This document shows positions 1 to 6,599 of a stretch of 11,369 nucleotides of DNA, in pieces. The notes below the pieces were generated by a model. The model had not been told where the DNA came from and ran no database searches. It was given only the letters and a program-made list of their open reading frames with translations. The position numbers were made by a program, and so were the translations under genes. This DNA is from Chloroflexota bacterium. Its GTDB lineage: Bacteria > Chloroflexota > Dehalococcoidia > DSTF01 > RBG-16-68-14. The stretch spans positions 1-11,369 of the forward strand of contig JADFNZ010000049.1 in the NCBI GenBank assembly GCA_022563135.1, in the 5' to 3' direction. Each line of letters begins with the position of its first letter. Positions within the stretch are counted from its first letter, which is position 1.

Positions 1-1
1 C

Positions 2-405
<404 letters not shown>

Positions 406-409
<4 letters not shown>

Positions 410-1875
410 GCGGGCCACCGGACGGCGACTTCGGCGCGAGGCTGACGTTCGACCTGAGCCGGCCCGGCCGCATCGGCTGCGCGCTGCCGCCGCTCGACGT
501 GCCGGAGGCCGCGCTACCGGACGAGCTGCTGCGCGAAGAGCTGCCCCTGCCAGAGCTCTCGCAGCTCGATGTCGTGCGCTACTTCACCGGCCTCTCGCAG
601 CGCAACTTCAGCATCGACACCGGCTTCTATCCGCTGGGGAGCTGCTCGATGAAGTACAACCCGAAGATCAACGAGGACGTGGCCCGCCTGCCCGGCCTCG
701 CGCAGCTCCACCCGATGCAGACGGCGGAGACGGCGCAGGGCGCGCTCGCGCTGATGCACGGTCTCCAGCGGCTGCTGGCGGAGATCACCGGCATGAACGA
801 CGTCTCGCTCGCGCCGGCGGCGGGCGCGCAGGGCGAGCTGGCCGGCATCCTCATCGCGCGGGCGCACCACGGCGCGAACGGCGGCGGCGCGCGGCGGCGC
901 GTGCTGGTGCCGGACTCCGCGCACGGCACAAACCCGGCGACGGCCGCGATGGCCGGGTTCGAGGTCGAGACCATCCCCTCCGACGGCGACGGCAACATGG
1001 ACGTGGCCGCGCTGGAGCGGGCGCTCGACCAGAACGGCGACGGCGTCGCCGCGCTGATGCTCACCTTGCCGAGCACGCTCGGCCTATTCGAGCCGCGCAT
1101 CCGGCGCATCGCGGAGCTGCTCCACGATCACGACGCGCTGCTCTACGGCGATGGCGCGAACATGAACGCGATGCTCGGCCGCGTGAAGCCAGGCGACCTA
1201 GGGTTCGACATCTTCCACCTGAACCTGCACAAGACGTTCAGCACGCCTCACGGCGGCGGCGGCCCCGGGGCAGGGCCGATCGCGGTGAAGGCGCACCTCG
1301 CGCCGTATCTGCCCACGCCCCACGTCCGCAAGAGCGACGGCTGCTTCGCGCTGGAGGCGCCGGAGCGGAGCATCGGCCGGCTGGGGCTCTTCCACGGCAA
1401 CTTCGGCGTGCTGGTGCGCGCCTACGCCTACATCCTCACGCTGGGCGCGGACGGCCTGCGCGCGATGAGCGAGGCGGCCGTGCTCAACGCTAACTACGTG
1501 CAGGCGCGCCTGCGCAACGCCTATCGACTGCCCTACGACCGCCGCTGCATGCACGAAGTGGTCTTCTCCGGCTCGCGCCAGAAGGCGCAGGGCGTGAAGA
1601 CGCTCGATATCGCGAAGCGGCTGATCGACTACGGCTTCCACCCGCCGACGATCTACTTCCCGCTCATCGTCGACGAGGCGCTCATGATCGAGCCGACGGA
1701 GTCGGAGACGAAGGAGGCGCTGGACGCCTTCTGCGACGCGATGCTCGCCATCGCGCGGGAGGCTGAGGAGTCGCCCCAGGTCGTGCGCGACGCCCCGGTG
1801 AGCGCACCGCTCCGCCGCCTGGACGAGGCGACCGCCGCGCGCAAGCCGGTCCTCCGCTGGCGGCGCGCTGGGTAG
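406..1875 (+). CDS. gcvPB: Glycine dehydrogenase (decarboxylating) subunit 2
   Basis: This is the full-length beta half of the split P-protein (489 residues, normal for the family). It carries the pyridoxal phosphate site of the glycine cleavage system. The PLP lysine is K276 in the motif [18 protein letters not shown]. Upstream are the family signatures [13 protein letters not shown] (about residues 75-87), [12 protein letters not shown] (about 168-179) and YGDGANMNA with D249, which contacts the cofactor ring nitrogen in fold-type I enzymes. The C-terminal part has the usual HEVVFSG and PTIYFPLIV motifs followed by an ordinary Arg-rich tail. The GTG start is supported by GGAGG seven bases upstream and by the 4-base overlap with gcvPA. 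Identification is very secure. No attenuator or glycine riboswitch lies between the two genes, because there is no gap. Confidence 0.96.
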
Positions 1876-1968
1876 TAAAGTTTTCGCTCACTGGGGAGTG
1901 TAATTCGGCGCATTCGGGCCTAGAATACGCTCCGTCAGATGTGTTCGACCCTTGCCGGAGGTGTTTCG
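1876..1968 (+). promoter_or_regulatory. Intergenic region with probable -10 box and RBS for the anchor-protein operon
   Basis: This 93-base gap separates gcvPB from the anchored-protein genes. TAGAAT at 1921-1926 matches five of six bases of the sigma70 -10 consensus, but no convincing -35 is found 16-18 bases upstream. GGAGG at 1957-1961 lies 7 bases before the ATG at 1969, so this leader (about 35 bases) carries a real Shine-Dalgarno, unlike the genes further right. A 4-bp hairpin (CACT-GGGG-AGTG, about 1889-1900) is too short to call a terminator. Confidence 0.4.
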
Positions 1969-2379
1969 ATGCGAATCGCGATCTTCGCCCTTACGCTCCT
2001 GCTAGCCGTTGTGGCCGTGACAACGGTTCATGCCCTGGACGTAACCAATGCCAGTAACGATGACAGCGCAGCGATGGGATCGAGGGTCCCTGAGGTTGCC
2101 GGCCCATCGTTTGAGGTAGACCTGCATCCGCTCTCCCCGCCGAACGGGCCGGTTTCTCCTATTAACCTGCCTCCACGCGACTGCGGTTTCTTCTCTCCGC
2201 CGAACGGCCTTTCGCCTGTCGCGATCATCTGCCCGCCCGCGACCGGCGGCGGCACGACGACGAGCGCCGGCGGCGCGGCTCTTGCTTACGCCGGCCTGGG
2301 CATCGCGGGGCTGGCGGTGGCGATGTTCGCGGGCGGTCTCGCGTTGCGCGTGCGGGACGGAGGCAGGAAGGCAGACTGA
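1969..2379 (+). CDS. Small exported protein, signal peptide plus C-terminal membrane anchor (anchor protein 1)
   Basis: I do not recognise a named family. The 136-residue product has a signal peptide (residues 1-22, likely cut after VHA) and a short Pro/Ser/Asn-rich low-complexity middle with SPPNG occurring twice (56-60 and 76-80). The C-terminal module shared with its neighbours follows: C72-x15-C88 around SPPNGLSP, PPATGGGTTTSAGG, a membrane segment (about 104-126) and a basic tail. It lacks the beta-sandwich domain of the next two genes, so it is almost an anchor without cargo. An in-frame ATG at 1939 would add ten residues. I chose 1969 because GGAGG lies 7 bases upstream and MRIA matches the starts of the two following paralogues. 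The stop overlaps the next ATG (TGATG), indicating one operon. Export and anchoring are well supported, but the function is unknown. Confidence 0.75.
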   Translation: MRIAIFALTLLLAVVAVTTVHALDVTNASNDDSAAMGSRVPEVAGPSFEVDLHPLSPPNGPVSPINLPPRDCGFFSPPNGLSPVAIICPPATGGGTTTSAGGAALAYAGLGIAGLAVAMFAGGLALRVRDGGRKAD

Positions 2380-3404
2380 TGCGCATCGCGAGCATTGCGC
2401 TGGCGGCTATGCTCCTGGGCGTAGCGGCGCTGGCTACTGTGCAGGCGCAGGAGCCGATATCCACCACGGGGCCAGAGGGCAGCATTTCCGGCCGGCTTAT
2501 CTTCGAAGGATGGCAGCCCACGTATGAGGAGGGTGCGGTAAACATTTCGTTTGCACTCTTCATCATCCCAGCTGACCGGCCACAGCCGATAGATATCGTT
2601 GAAAGCCTGCCGAGAATCGAGATGGCTGATGCAGATGGCATATTCTCAATTGGCGGTCTCGCGAATGGCGATTACCTCCTTCTTCCCCTCGGACGCGTCG
2701 GGAGTTCAACGCCAGCGCCTGAAGTGATTATGCTTGCTGGGGAACCTGGCGCTGAGCCGGTTTCTGCCTTGGCTGTGCCGATCACTGTCGCAGATGGGGA
2801 GGCGGTGGTGGGCATCGAGATCCGCATCCTGCCACCGAAGGCGCCGCCCACGCCCACGCCGACACCGGCTCCGACTGGCAGCATTTCCGGCCGACTGTCC
2901 GTTGAAGGTGATTCTGGTATGGACTTGCGAAACGTGATTCTATCCCACCTCGCATTGATTCGCGTTGAGGCTCAACAGCCATTCGATCCCTTCCTCCTAT
3001 TCGACCTGCCTACGGGGTACCACGTGGAGGCTGACGACGAAGGCAATTTCACATTCGCGTCGGTTGCGGACGGTGAGTATTTTCTGATGGTACTCCCTCC
3101 TGATTTCGGGCTGCCGGGCTTCGAGCCAGTGAATCCTCTGCCCGAACAAGTTACGGTCCTGACCCAGAAAGGCGTCGTAGATAGTTCAGCACTACGAGTG
3201 ACGATCAATATGGGCGAGGCGGTGACTGGCATCGAGATCGTTGTGAGGCCCGTGATCGAACCTATAACGCCGCCCTCGAACGGGACCGGCCCGGTTTCTC
3301 GGCCAGACACGCTCATCGCCTACGCCGTCCTCGCCGTTGCCGGGCTGGCTGTGGCGATGTTCGCTGGCGGCCTGGCGCTGCGGGTGCACAGGAAGGTGGC
3401 CTAA
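2379..3404 (+). CDS. Exported, membrane-anchored protein with two GSISGR (carboxypeptidase-regulatory-like) domains (anchor protein 2)
   Basis: The 341-residue product has a signal peptide (1-23, cleavage VQA|QE) and two tandem domains (about 34-152 and 167-291) split by a Thr/Pro linker (PPTPTPTPAPT). A membrane segment (about 311-335) and the short basic tail RVHRKVA follow. Each domain opens with GSISGR, has an 'ADADGIFSIGGLANGDYLLL'-type middle (DxxGxFxxxxLxxGxYxLxxLP) and closes with GEAVxGIEI. That pattern is typical of prealbumin-like sandwich domains (carboxypeptidase regulatory-like or SpaA-like) that act as stalks or binding modules outside the cell. The C-terminal anchor resembles those of the neighbours in GLAVAMFAGGLALR but lacks the Cys pair and the TTTSAGG stretch. 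Start and stop both overlap neighbours by one base (TGATG, TAATG). The second domain is visibly less GC-rich than surrounding genes. The fold is inferred and the ligand is unknown. Confidence 0.8.
   Translation: MRIASIALAAMLLGVAALATVQAQEPISTTGPEGSISGRLIFEGWQPTYEEGAVNISFALFIIPADRPQPIDIVESLPRIEMADADGIFSIGGLANGDYLLLPLGRVGSSTPAPEVIMLAGEPGAEPVSALAVPITVADGEAVVGIEIRILPPKAPPTPTPTPAPTGSISGRLSVEGDSGMDLRNVILSHLALIRVEAQQPFDPFLLFDLPTGYHVEADDEGNFTFASVADGEYFLMVLPPDFGLPGFEPVNPLPEQVTVLTQKGVVDSSALRVTINMGEAVTGIEIVVRPVIEPITPPSNGTGPVSRPDTLIAYAVLAVAGLAVAMFAGGLALRVHRKVA
2478..3252 (+). repeat. Internal tandem duplication of the GSISGR domain
   Basis: The 17-mer ggcagcatttccggccg occurs at 2478-2494 and 2877-2893, opening each of the two domains of anchor protein 2. 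The closing GEAVxGIEI coding segments (about 2800 and 3220) also correspond. Between them the DNA has diverged, so the duplication is old or fast evolving. The single-domain gene at 3404 starts its domain with a near match at 3485-3501. Confidence 0.7.
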
Positions 3405-4066
3405 TGCGAATCACGAGCATTGCGCTGGCGGCCGCGCTCCTGGGCGCAGCGGCGCTCGCAGGCGTTCACGCACAGGAGCCGACGGGGAGCATCTCCGGAC
3501 GCATCGTCTTCGTTGGGGAGCAGCCGGTGTACATTCCCTTTGATCTGAACGTTCCATTCCTCATGTTCGTCATCCCGGCTGATATTGAGCAGCCTTTGGA
3601 CTTCAATGTGCGGGTGATCTTTCTCCTCGATCATGTCGTGGCAGCTGACGAAGACGGCAACTTCACGGCCACCGGCCTCGAGGACGGCGACTACTTCATC
3701 ATCCCTACGGGAACTCTGGAGAACAGTCGGCCGCCTCCCGAGACGATCGCTGTGGACGAAGGCGAGGGGCCCACGACGCGCCTGGTCGTTCGGGTCACCG
3801 TCGCCGCTGGTCAGGCCGTCAGCGGTGTAGAGCTATTCGTGGTTGCAGCTGCCAGCTCACCGGAACCAGATGGCGACGGATGCCGGAATCTCTCGCCGCC
3901 GAACGGTCTTTCGCCGTTCGCGGGCATTTGCCCGCCTACGACCGGCGGCGGCGGCACGACGACGAGCGCCGGCGGCGCAGCTCTTGCCTACCTCGGCCTC
4001 GCCGTTGCGGGTCTGGCCGTGGCGATGTTCGCGGGCGGCCTCGCCCTGCGAGCGCGGACAGCGTAG
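3404..4066 (+). CDS. Exported, membrane-anchored protein with one GSISGR domain (anchor protein 3)
   Basis: The 220-residue product has a signal peptide (1-23, cleavage VHA|QE) and one beta-sandwich-like domain (about 28-148: GSISGR, DEDGNFTATGLEDGDYFIIP, GQAVSGVEL). The C-terminal module is C160-x15-C176 around LSPPNGLSP, then PPTTGGGGTTTSAGG, a membrane segment (about 192-214) and the basic tail RARTA. The first ~25 codons are close to anchor protein 2 at the DNA level, while the tail is closest to anchor protein 1. The gene thus combines the front of one neighbour and the back of the other. Its TAG stop forms the first three bases of the probable -35 box of the next gene. It is probably a surface-displayed protein co-expressed with the two preceding ones. 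The binding partner is unknown. Confidence 0.78.
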   Translation: MRITSIALAAALLGAAALAGVHAQEPTGSISGRIVFVGEQPVYIPFDLNVPFLMFVIPADIEQPLDFNVRVIFLLDHVVAADEDGNFTATGLEDGDYFIIPTGTLENSRPPPETIAVDEGEGPTTRLVVRVTVAAGQAVSGVELFVVAAASSPEPDGDGCRNLSPPNGLSPFAGICPPTTGGGGTTTSAGGAALAYLGLAVAGLAVAMFAGGLALRARTA

Positions 4067-4092
4067 ACCTAGCCGTTCGCGCTCGATACCAT
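4064..4092 (+). promoter_or_regulatory. Probable promoter of GSDH lipoprotein 1 (TAGACC-17-TACCAT)
   Basis: TAGACC at 4064-4069 (four of six bases of the -35 consensus) is followed by a 17-base spacer and TACCAT at 4087-4092 (four of six of the -10 consensus). The hexamer ends 9 bases before the ATG at 4102, so the mRNA would start within a few bases of the start codon. No good Shine-Dalgarno is seen. The same block is kept in the duplicate at 5416-5444 with only two base changes in the 35 bases before the ATG. Confidence 0.5.
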
Positions 4093-4101
4093 AGGCGGCA
4101 C

Positions 4102-5160
4102 ATGTCCCGCACTCGAGGTCTCCTCGCGCTGCCTCTCGTCTTGGGTCTGGCCCTCTTCGCCTGCAACGGCGATAGCGGCCCGCCCCGGATCGAGCTGCCC
4201 GAAGGGTTCACCGCCTTCGTAGTGGCGGAGGGCTTCGCCCTGCCAACGGTCGTCTTCCGCGGGCCGGGCGGGCAGCTCTACGTGACCCAGATCGACGGCG
4301 GCGTGTTCCGGCTCGAGGATCGCAACGGCGACGGCGTGTTCGAGGAGGCGATCGAATACGCACGGGGAGGCGCCGCGCTCACAGGCGCCACGTTTGGGCC
4401 CGAAGGCAGGCTCTACCTTTCAAGCCCCGGGCGGGTGACCGTCGTGCGCGATACTAACGGTGACACGATCGGGGACTCGAGCGAGACGATCGTATCCGGC
4501 CTGCCGACCGGCAACCACCAGAACAACAGCTTGGTCTTTGGACCGGACGGTAAGCTCTACATCACGCTCGGCTCCACCTGCAACGATTGCGTGGAAGAGG
4601 ATGGGCGCTCCGCCACGATCCTCCAGGCCAATGCCGACGGTAGCGATGTTCGCGTTTACGCCCGCGGCCTGCGCAACTCCTACGACATCCTGTTCGATCC
4701 CCAAGGCCGCCTCTGGGCGACGGACAACGGCTCCGACCCGACCGATCCGGATTGCAACACGATCGATGAGCTAAACCTGGTCGAAGAGGGCGGCGACTAT
4801 GGATGGCCGTACTTTCCCGCCTGCGATAGCTTCGCATCCGGTATTCCACCGGTCGGTAACCTAGGCTTCAACACTGCCTCCACCGGCCTCGCCTACTACG
4901 GTGGCGACCACTTCCCACGCCGGTATCAGGGCAACATCTTCATCACGCTCTGGGGGCGCCTCCACGGCCCGCCGGAGCCGGCGGGCCACATCGTCGTTCG
5001 CGCGATCATCACGGAGACCCCAGCTGGGCCGGTGGCACGCGTGGAGGAGTTCGGCACGGGCTTCGCCAACCCGATCGATGTGATCGTGGATGAGGATGGG
5101 ACGCTTCTCGTGCTTGACTTCGGCACCGGCAAGCTCTACCGGATCGTCTACACGCCTTAG
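4102..5160 (+). CDS. GSDH-type beta-propeller lipoprotein (glucose/sorbosone dehydrogenase-like), copy 1
   Basis: The 352-residue product has a lipoprotein signal (lipobox LFAC, acylated C21) and then one six-bladed-propeller-like domain of the glucose/sorbosone dehydrogenase family. Family features are GNHQNNSLVFGPDGKLYITLG (from residue 137, H139 at the catalytic-His position of the family), RGLRNSYDILFDPQGRLWATDNG (188-210) and DELNLVEEGGDYGWPY (222-237). DRNGDGVFEE (73-82) and DTNGDTIGDSSE look like calcium-binding loops. Cysteines C160/C163 (CNDC), C218 and C241 may form disulfides. Members of the family oxidise sugars with PQQ, but many uncharacterised ones exist, so cofactor and substrate are open. 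The frame is open upstream to 3880, but I chose 4102 because the lipoprotein signal starts there and the duplicate shares the same start context. Relative to copy 2 it lacks a 32-residue Thr/Pro linker after the lipid-bearing Cys. Confidence 0.85.
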   Translation: MSRTRGLLALPLVLGLALFACNGDSGPPRIELPEGFTAFVVAEGFALPTVVFRGPGGQLYVTQIDGGVFRLEDRNGDGVFEEAIEYARGGAALTGATFGPEGRLYLSSPGRVTVVRDTNGDTIGDSSETIVSGLPTGNHQNNSLVFGPDGKLYITLGSTCNDCVEEDGRSATILQANADGSDVRVYARGLRNSYDILFDPQGRLWATDNGSDPTDPDCNTIDELNLVEEGGDYGWPYFPACDSFASGIPPVGNLGFNTASTGLAYYGGDHFPRRYQGNIFITLWGRLHGPPEPAGHIVVRAIITETPAGPVARVEEFGTGFANPIDVIVDEDGTLLVLDFGTGKLYRIVYTP

Positions 5161-5288
5161 CCGCCCGGCGGGGCGAAGTAGACGATGCGCGCCGTGATCA
5201 ACTAGCCGACGTAGAGCCTGAAGCCCAGCGCGATTCCCAGGGTGTGCAGTCCACTCGCCGGCGGCGGCTCCCGTGTGGCCGGCCGCCT
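5157..5288 (-). pseudogene. Collapsed relic of a GSDH lipoprotein gene (duplicate of 6596-7975)
   Basis: On the minus strand, 5288 to about 5223 reads RPATREPPPASGLHTLGIAL, nearly the N-terminus of the intact gene (RPATRAPRPASGLRILGIAL), with the start codon changed from ATG to AGG at 5286-5288. The other end, up to 5157, reads TARIVYFAPPGG-stop, nearly the intact C-terminus TARIVYFAPPDG-stop. Between them only a short piece matching 7626-7661 survives (ccgacgtagagcc). About 1.2 kb has been lost in at least two large deletions plus one of about 8 bases. The first junction lies in CGCCGTG, present at both parental ends (about 6629 and 7624). No product is expected. Confidence 0.88.
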
Positions 5289-5291
5289 CGG

Positions 5292-5309
5292 CTAAGCGAG
5301 CTGCGGCAC
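5292..5309 (-). pseudogene. Last five codons and stop of larA (duplication junction)
   Basis: On the minus strand these 18 bases read VPQLA-stop, identical in protein to the end of larA at 7979-7996, with a single base change. The match ends exactly where homology to the anchor gene tail begins, sharing GCGGCAC. This pins the head-to-tail junction. Confidence 0.8.
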
Positions 5310-5418
5310 GACGACGAGCGCCGGCGGCGCAGCTCTTGCCTACCTCGACCTAGGCGTTGCTGGGCTGACCGTGGCGCTCTTCGCGGGTGGGTTCGCGCTG
5401 CGGGCGCGCCGGGCGTAG
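5303..5418 (+). pseudogene. Orphan anchor tail (3' fragment of anchor gene 3)
   Basis: From 5305 the frame reads GTTTSAGGAALAYLDLGVAG and continues through a membrane segment to ARRA-stop at 5416-5418. This is a diverged copy of the last 37 codons of the gene at 3404-4066. It has no start codon, RBS or signal peptide of its own, because the duplication breakpoint fell inside the parental gene. The frame is still free of stops, and its final TAG still forms the start of the downstream -35 box. It is not expected to be translated. Confidence 0.85.
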
Positions 5419-5444
5419 ACCTAGCCGTTCGCACTCGATACCAT
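5416..5444 (+). promoter_or_regulatory. Probable promoter of GSDH lipoprotein 2 (TAGACC-17-TACCAT)
   Basis: TAGACC (5416-5421), a 17-base spacer and TACCAT (5439-5444) lie 9 bases before the ATG at 5454. This is the duplicate of the promoter at 4064-4092. Both hexamers and the spacer length are unchanged although flanking bases have drifted. Confidence 0.5.
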
Positions 5445-5453
5445 GGGCGGCAC

Positions 5454-6599
5454 ATGCCGCGCACTCGAGCTCTCCTCGCGCTGCCTCTCGTCTTGGGTCT
5501 GGCTCTCTTCGCCTGCAACGGCGGTAGCGGCCCGCCCCCTACGGCCACGCCCCCGGCGACTATCGCAGCGAATAGCACGCCGGTACCTACGTCAACTCTG
5601 GCCGTCGCCATACCAGACACGCCGCCCAGCCTGGGGATCGAGCTGCCCGAAGGGTTCACCGCCTTCGTTGTGGCAGAGGGTTTCGCGACGCCGACTGGCG
5701 TCTTCCGCGGGCCGGACGGGCACATCTACGTGACCCAACTCGATGGCGAAGTCTTCCGGCTTGAGGACGCGGATGGCGACGGCGTGTTCGAGAATATTGT
5801 GGAATACTTCCTGGACGGCGACGGCCTCAGCGGCGCCGCGTTTGGACCCGATGGCGGACTCTATCTGTCGAGCCGCGGGCGGGTGACCGTCGTGCGCGAT
5901 ACAGACGGCGACACGCTCGGCGACTCAAGTGAGACGATCGTCTCCGGCCTGCCGAACGGCAACCACCAAAACAACAGCTTGGTCTTTGGACCGGATGGCT
6001 TGCTCTATATCACCCTCGGCTCTACCTGCAACGAGTGCGACGAGCGAGACGAGCGCTCCGCCACGATCCTCCAGGCCAACCCTGACGGCAGCGACGTTCG
6101 CATCTACGCCCGCGGCCTGCGCAACTCCTACGACATCCTGTTCGATCCCCAGGGCCGCCTCTGGGCGACGGACAACGGCTCCGACCCACCGTGCAACACG
6201 ACGGACGAGCTGAACCTGGTTGAGGAAGGGGGCGATTACGGCTGGCCCTACGCCCCGGGGTGTGACAACTTCAGCGATGGCGTCCCGCCGGTCGGCGACC
6301 TCGGCTTCAACACTGCCTCCACCGGCCTCGATTACTACGGCGGCGACCACTTCCCACGCCAGTATCAGGACAACATCTTCATCACGCTCTGGGGCGGGTT
6401 CGACTTCGCGCCGGACCCAGGTGGCCGCACCCTCGTGCGCGCGACCATCACAGAGACCCTGGCTGGGCCGGAGGCACGCGTGGAGGAGTTCGCCACGGGC
6501 TTTGCCAACCCGATCGATGTAATCGTGGACGAGGACGGCACGCTCCTCGTGCTCGACTTCGGCGCCGGCAAGCTCTACCGGATCGTCTACACGCCTTAA
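5454..6599 (+). CDS. GSDH-type beta-propeller lipoprotein (glucose/sorbosone dehydrogenase-like), copy 2
   Basis: The 381-residue paralogue of the gene at 4102 has the same lipobox (LFAC, C21), then a 32-residue Thr/Pro/Ala-rich spacer (residues 29-60) absent from copy 1, then the propeller domain. Family motifs are GNHQNNSLVFGPDG (169-182, H171), RGLRNSYDILFDPQGRLWATDNG (220-242) and DELNLVEEGGDYGWPY (251-266). Calcium-loop-like DADGDGVFEN (105-114) and DTDGDTLGDSSE are present, as are cysteines C192/C195, C247 and C270. In the core between the SGLP and SDP motifs only about 8 of 84 residues differ from copy 1. The frame is open upstream to 5244, but the lipoprotein signal fixes the start at 5454. 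It converges with the next gene, sharing TTAA at 6596-6599 so that each strand reads its TAA stop there. Activity and substrate are unproven. Confidence 0.85.
   Translation: MPRTRALLALPLVLGLALFACNGGSGPPPTATPPATIAANSTPVPTSTLAVAIPDTPPSLGIELPEGFTAFVVAEGFATPTGVFRGPDGHIYVTQLDGEVFRLEDADGDGVFENIVEYFLDGDGLSGAAFGPDGGLYLSSRGRVTVVRDTDGDTLGDSSETIVSGLPNGNHQNNSLVFGPDGLLYITLGSTCNECDERDERSATILQANPDGSDVRIYARGLRNSYDILFDPQGRLWATDNGSDPPCNTTDELNLVEEGGDYGWPYAPGCDNFSDGVPPVGDLGFNTASTGLDYYGGDHFPRQYQDNIFITLWGGFDFAPDPGGRTLVRATITETLAGPEARVEEFATGFANPIDVIVDEDGTLLVLDFGAGKLYRIVYTP

Larger units (their letters stand above)
3951..5309. repeat. Left copy of a head-to-tail segmental duplication (collapsed)
   Basis: The left unit begins in anchor gene 3 at GCGGCAC (3951-3957) and ends at GCGGCAC (5303-5309). 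In order it holds the anchor tail, a promoter, a GSDH lipoprotein gene, a deletion-riddled minus-strand GSDH relic and the last five codons plus stop of larA. The right copy (5303-7996) holds the same elements in the same order, with the minus-strand gene intact. Confidence 0.8.

Noticed and set aside
1889..1900. Hairpin CACT-GGGG-AGTG after gcvPB as a terminator
   Set aside because: The stem is only 4 bp and no T-run follows.
2831..2877. CGCC/CAC-rich simple repeat in anchor gene 2 as a regulatory repeat
   Set aside because: It encodes the Thr/Pro linker PPTPTPTPAPT and needs no other explanation.
3880..4101. N-terminal extension of GSDH copy 1 (and likewise 5244-5453 for copy 2)
   Set aside because: The frames are open, but the extensions would place a lipoprotein signal 70-74 residues inside the protein and overlap the anchor tail in another frame. 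The lipoprotein Met is clearly the start.
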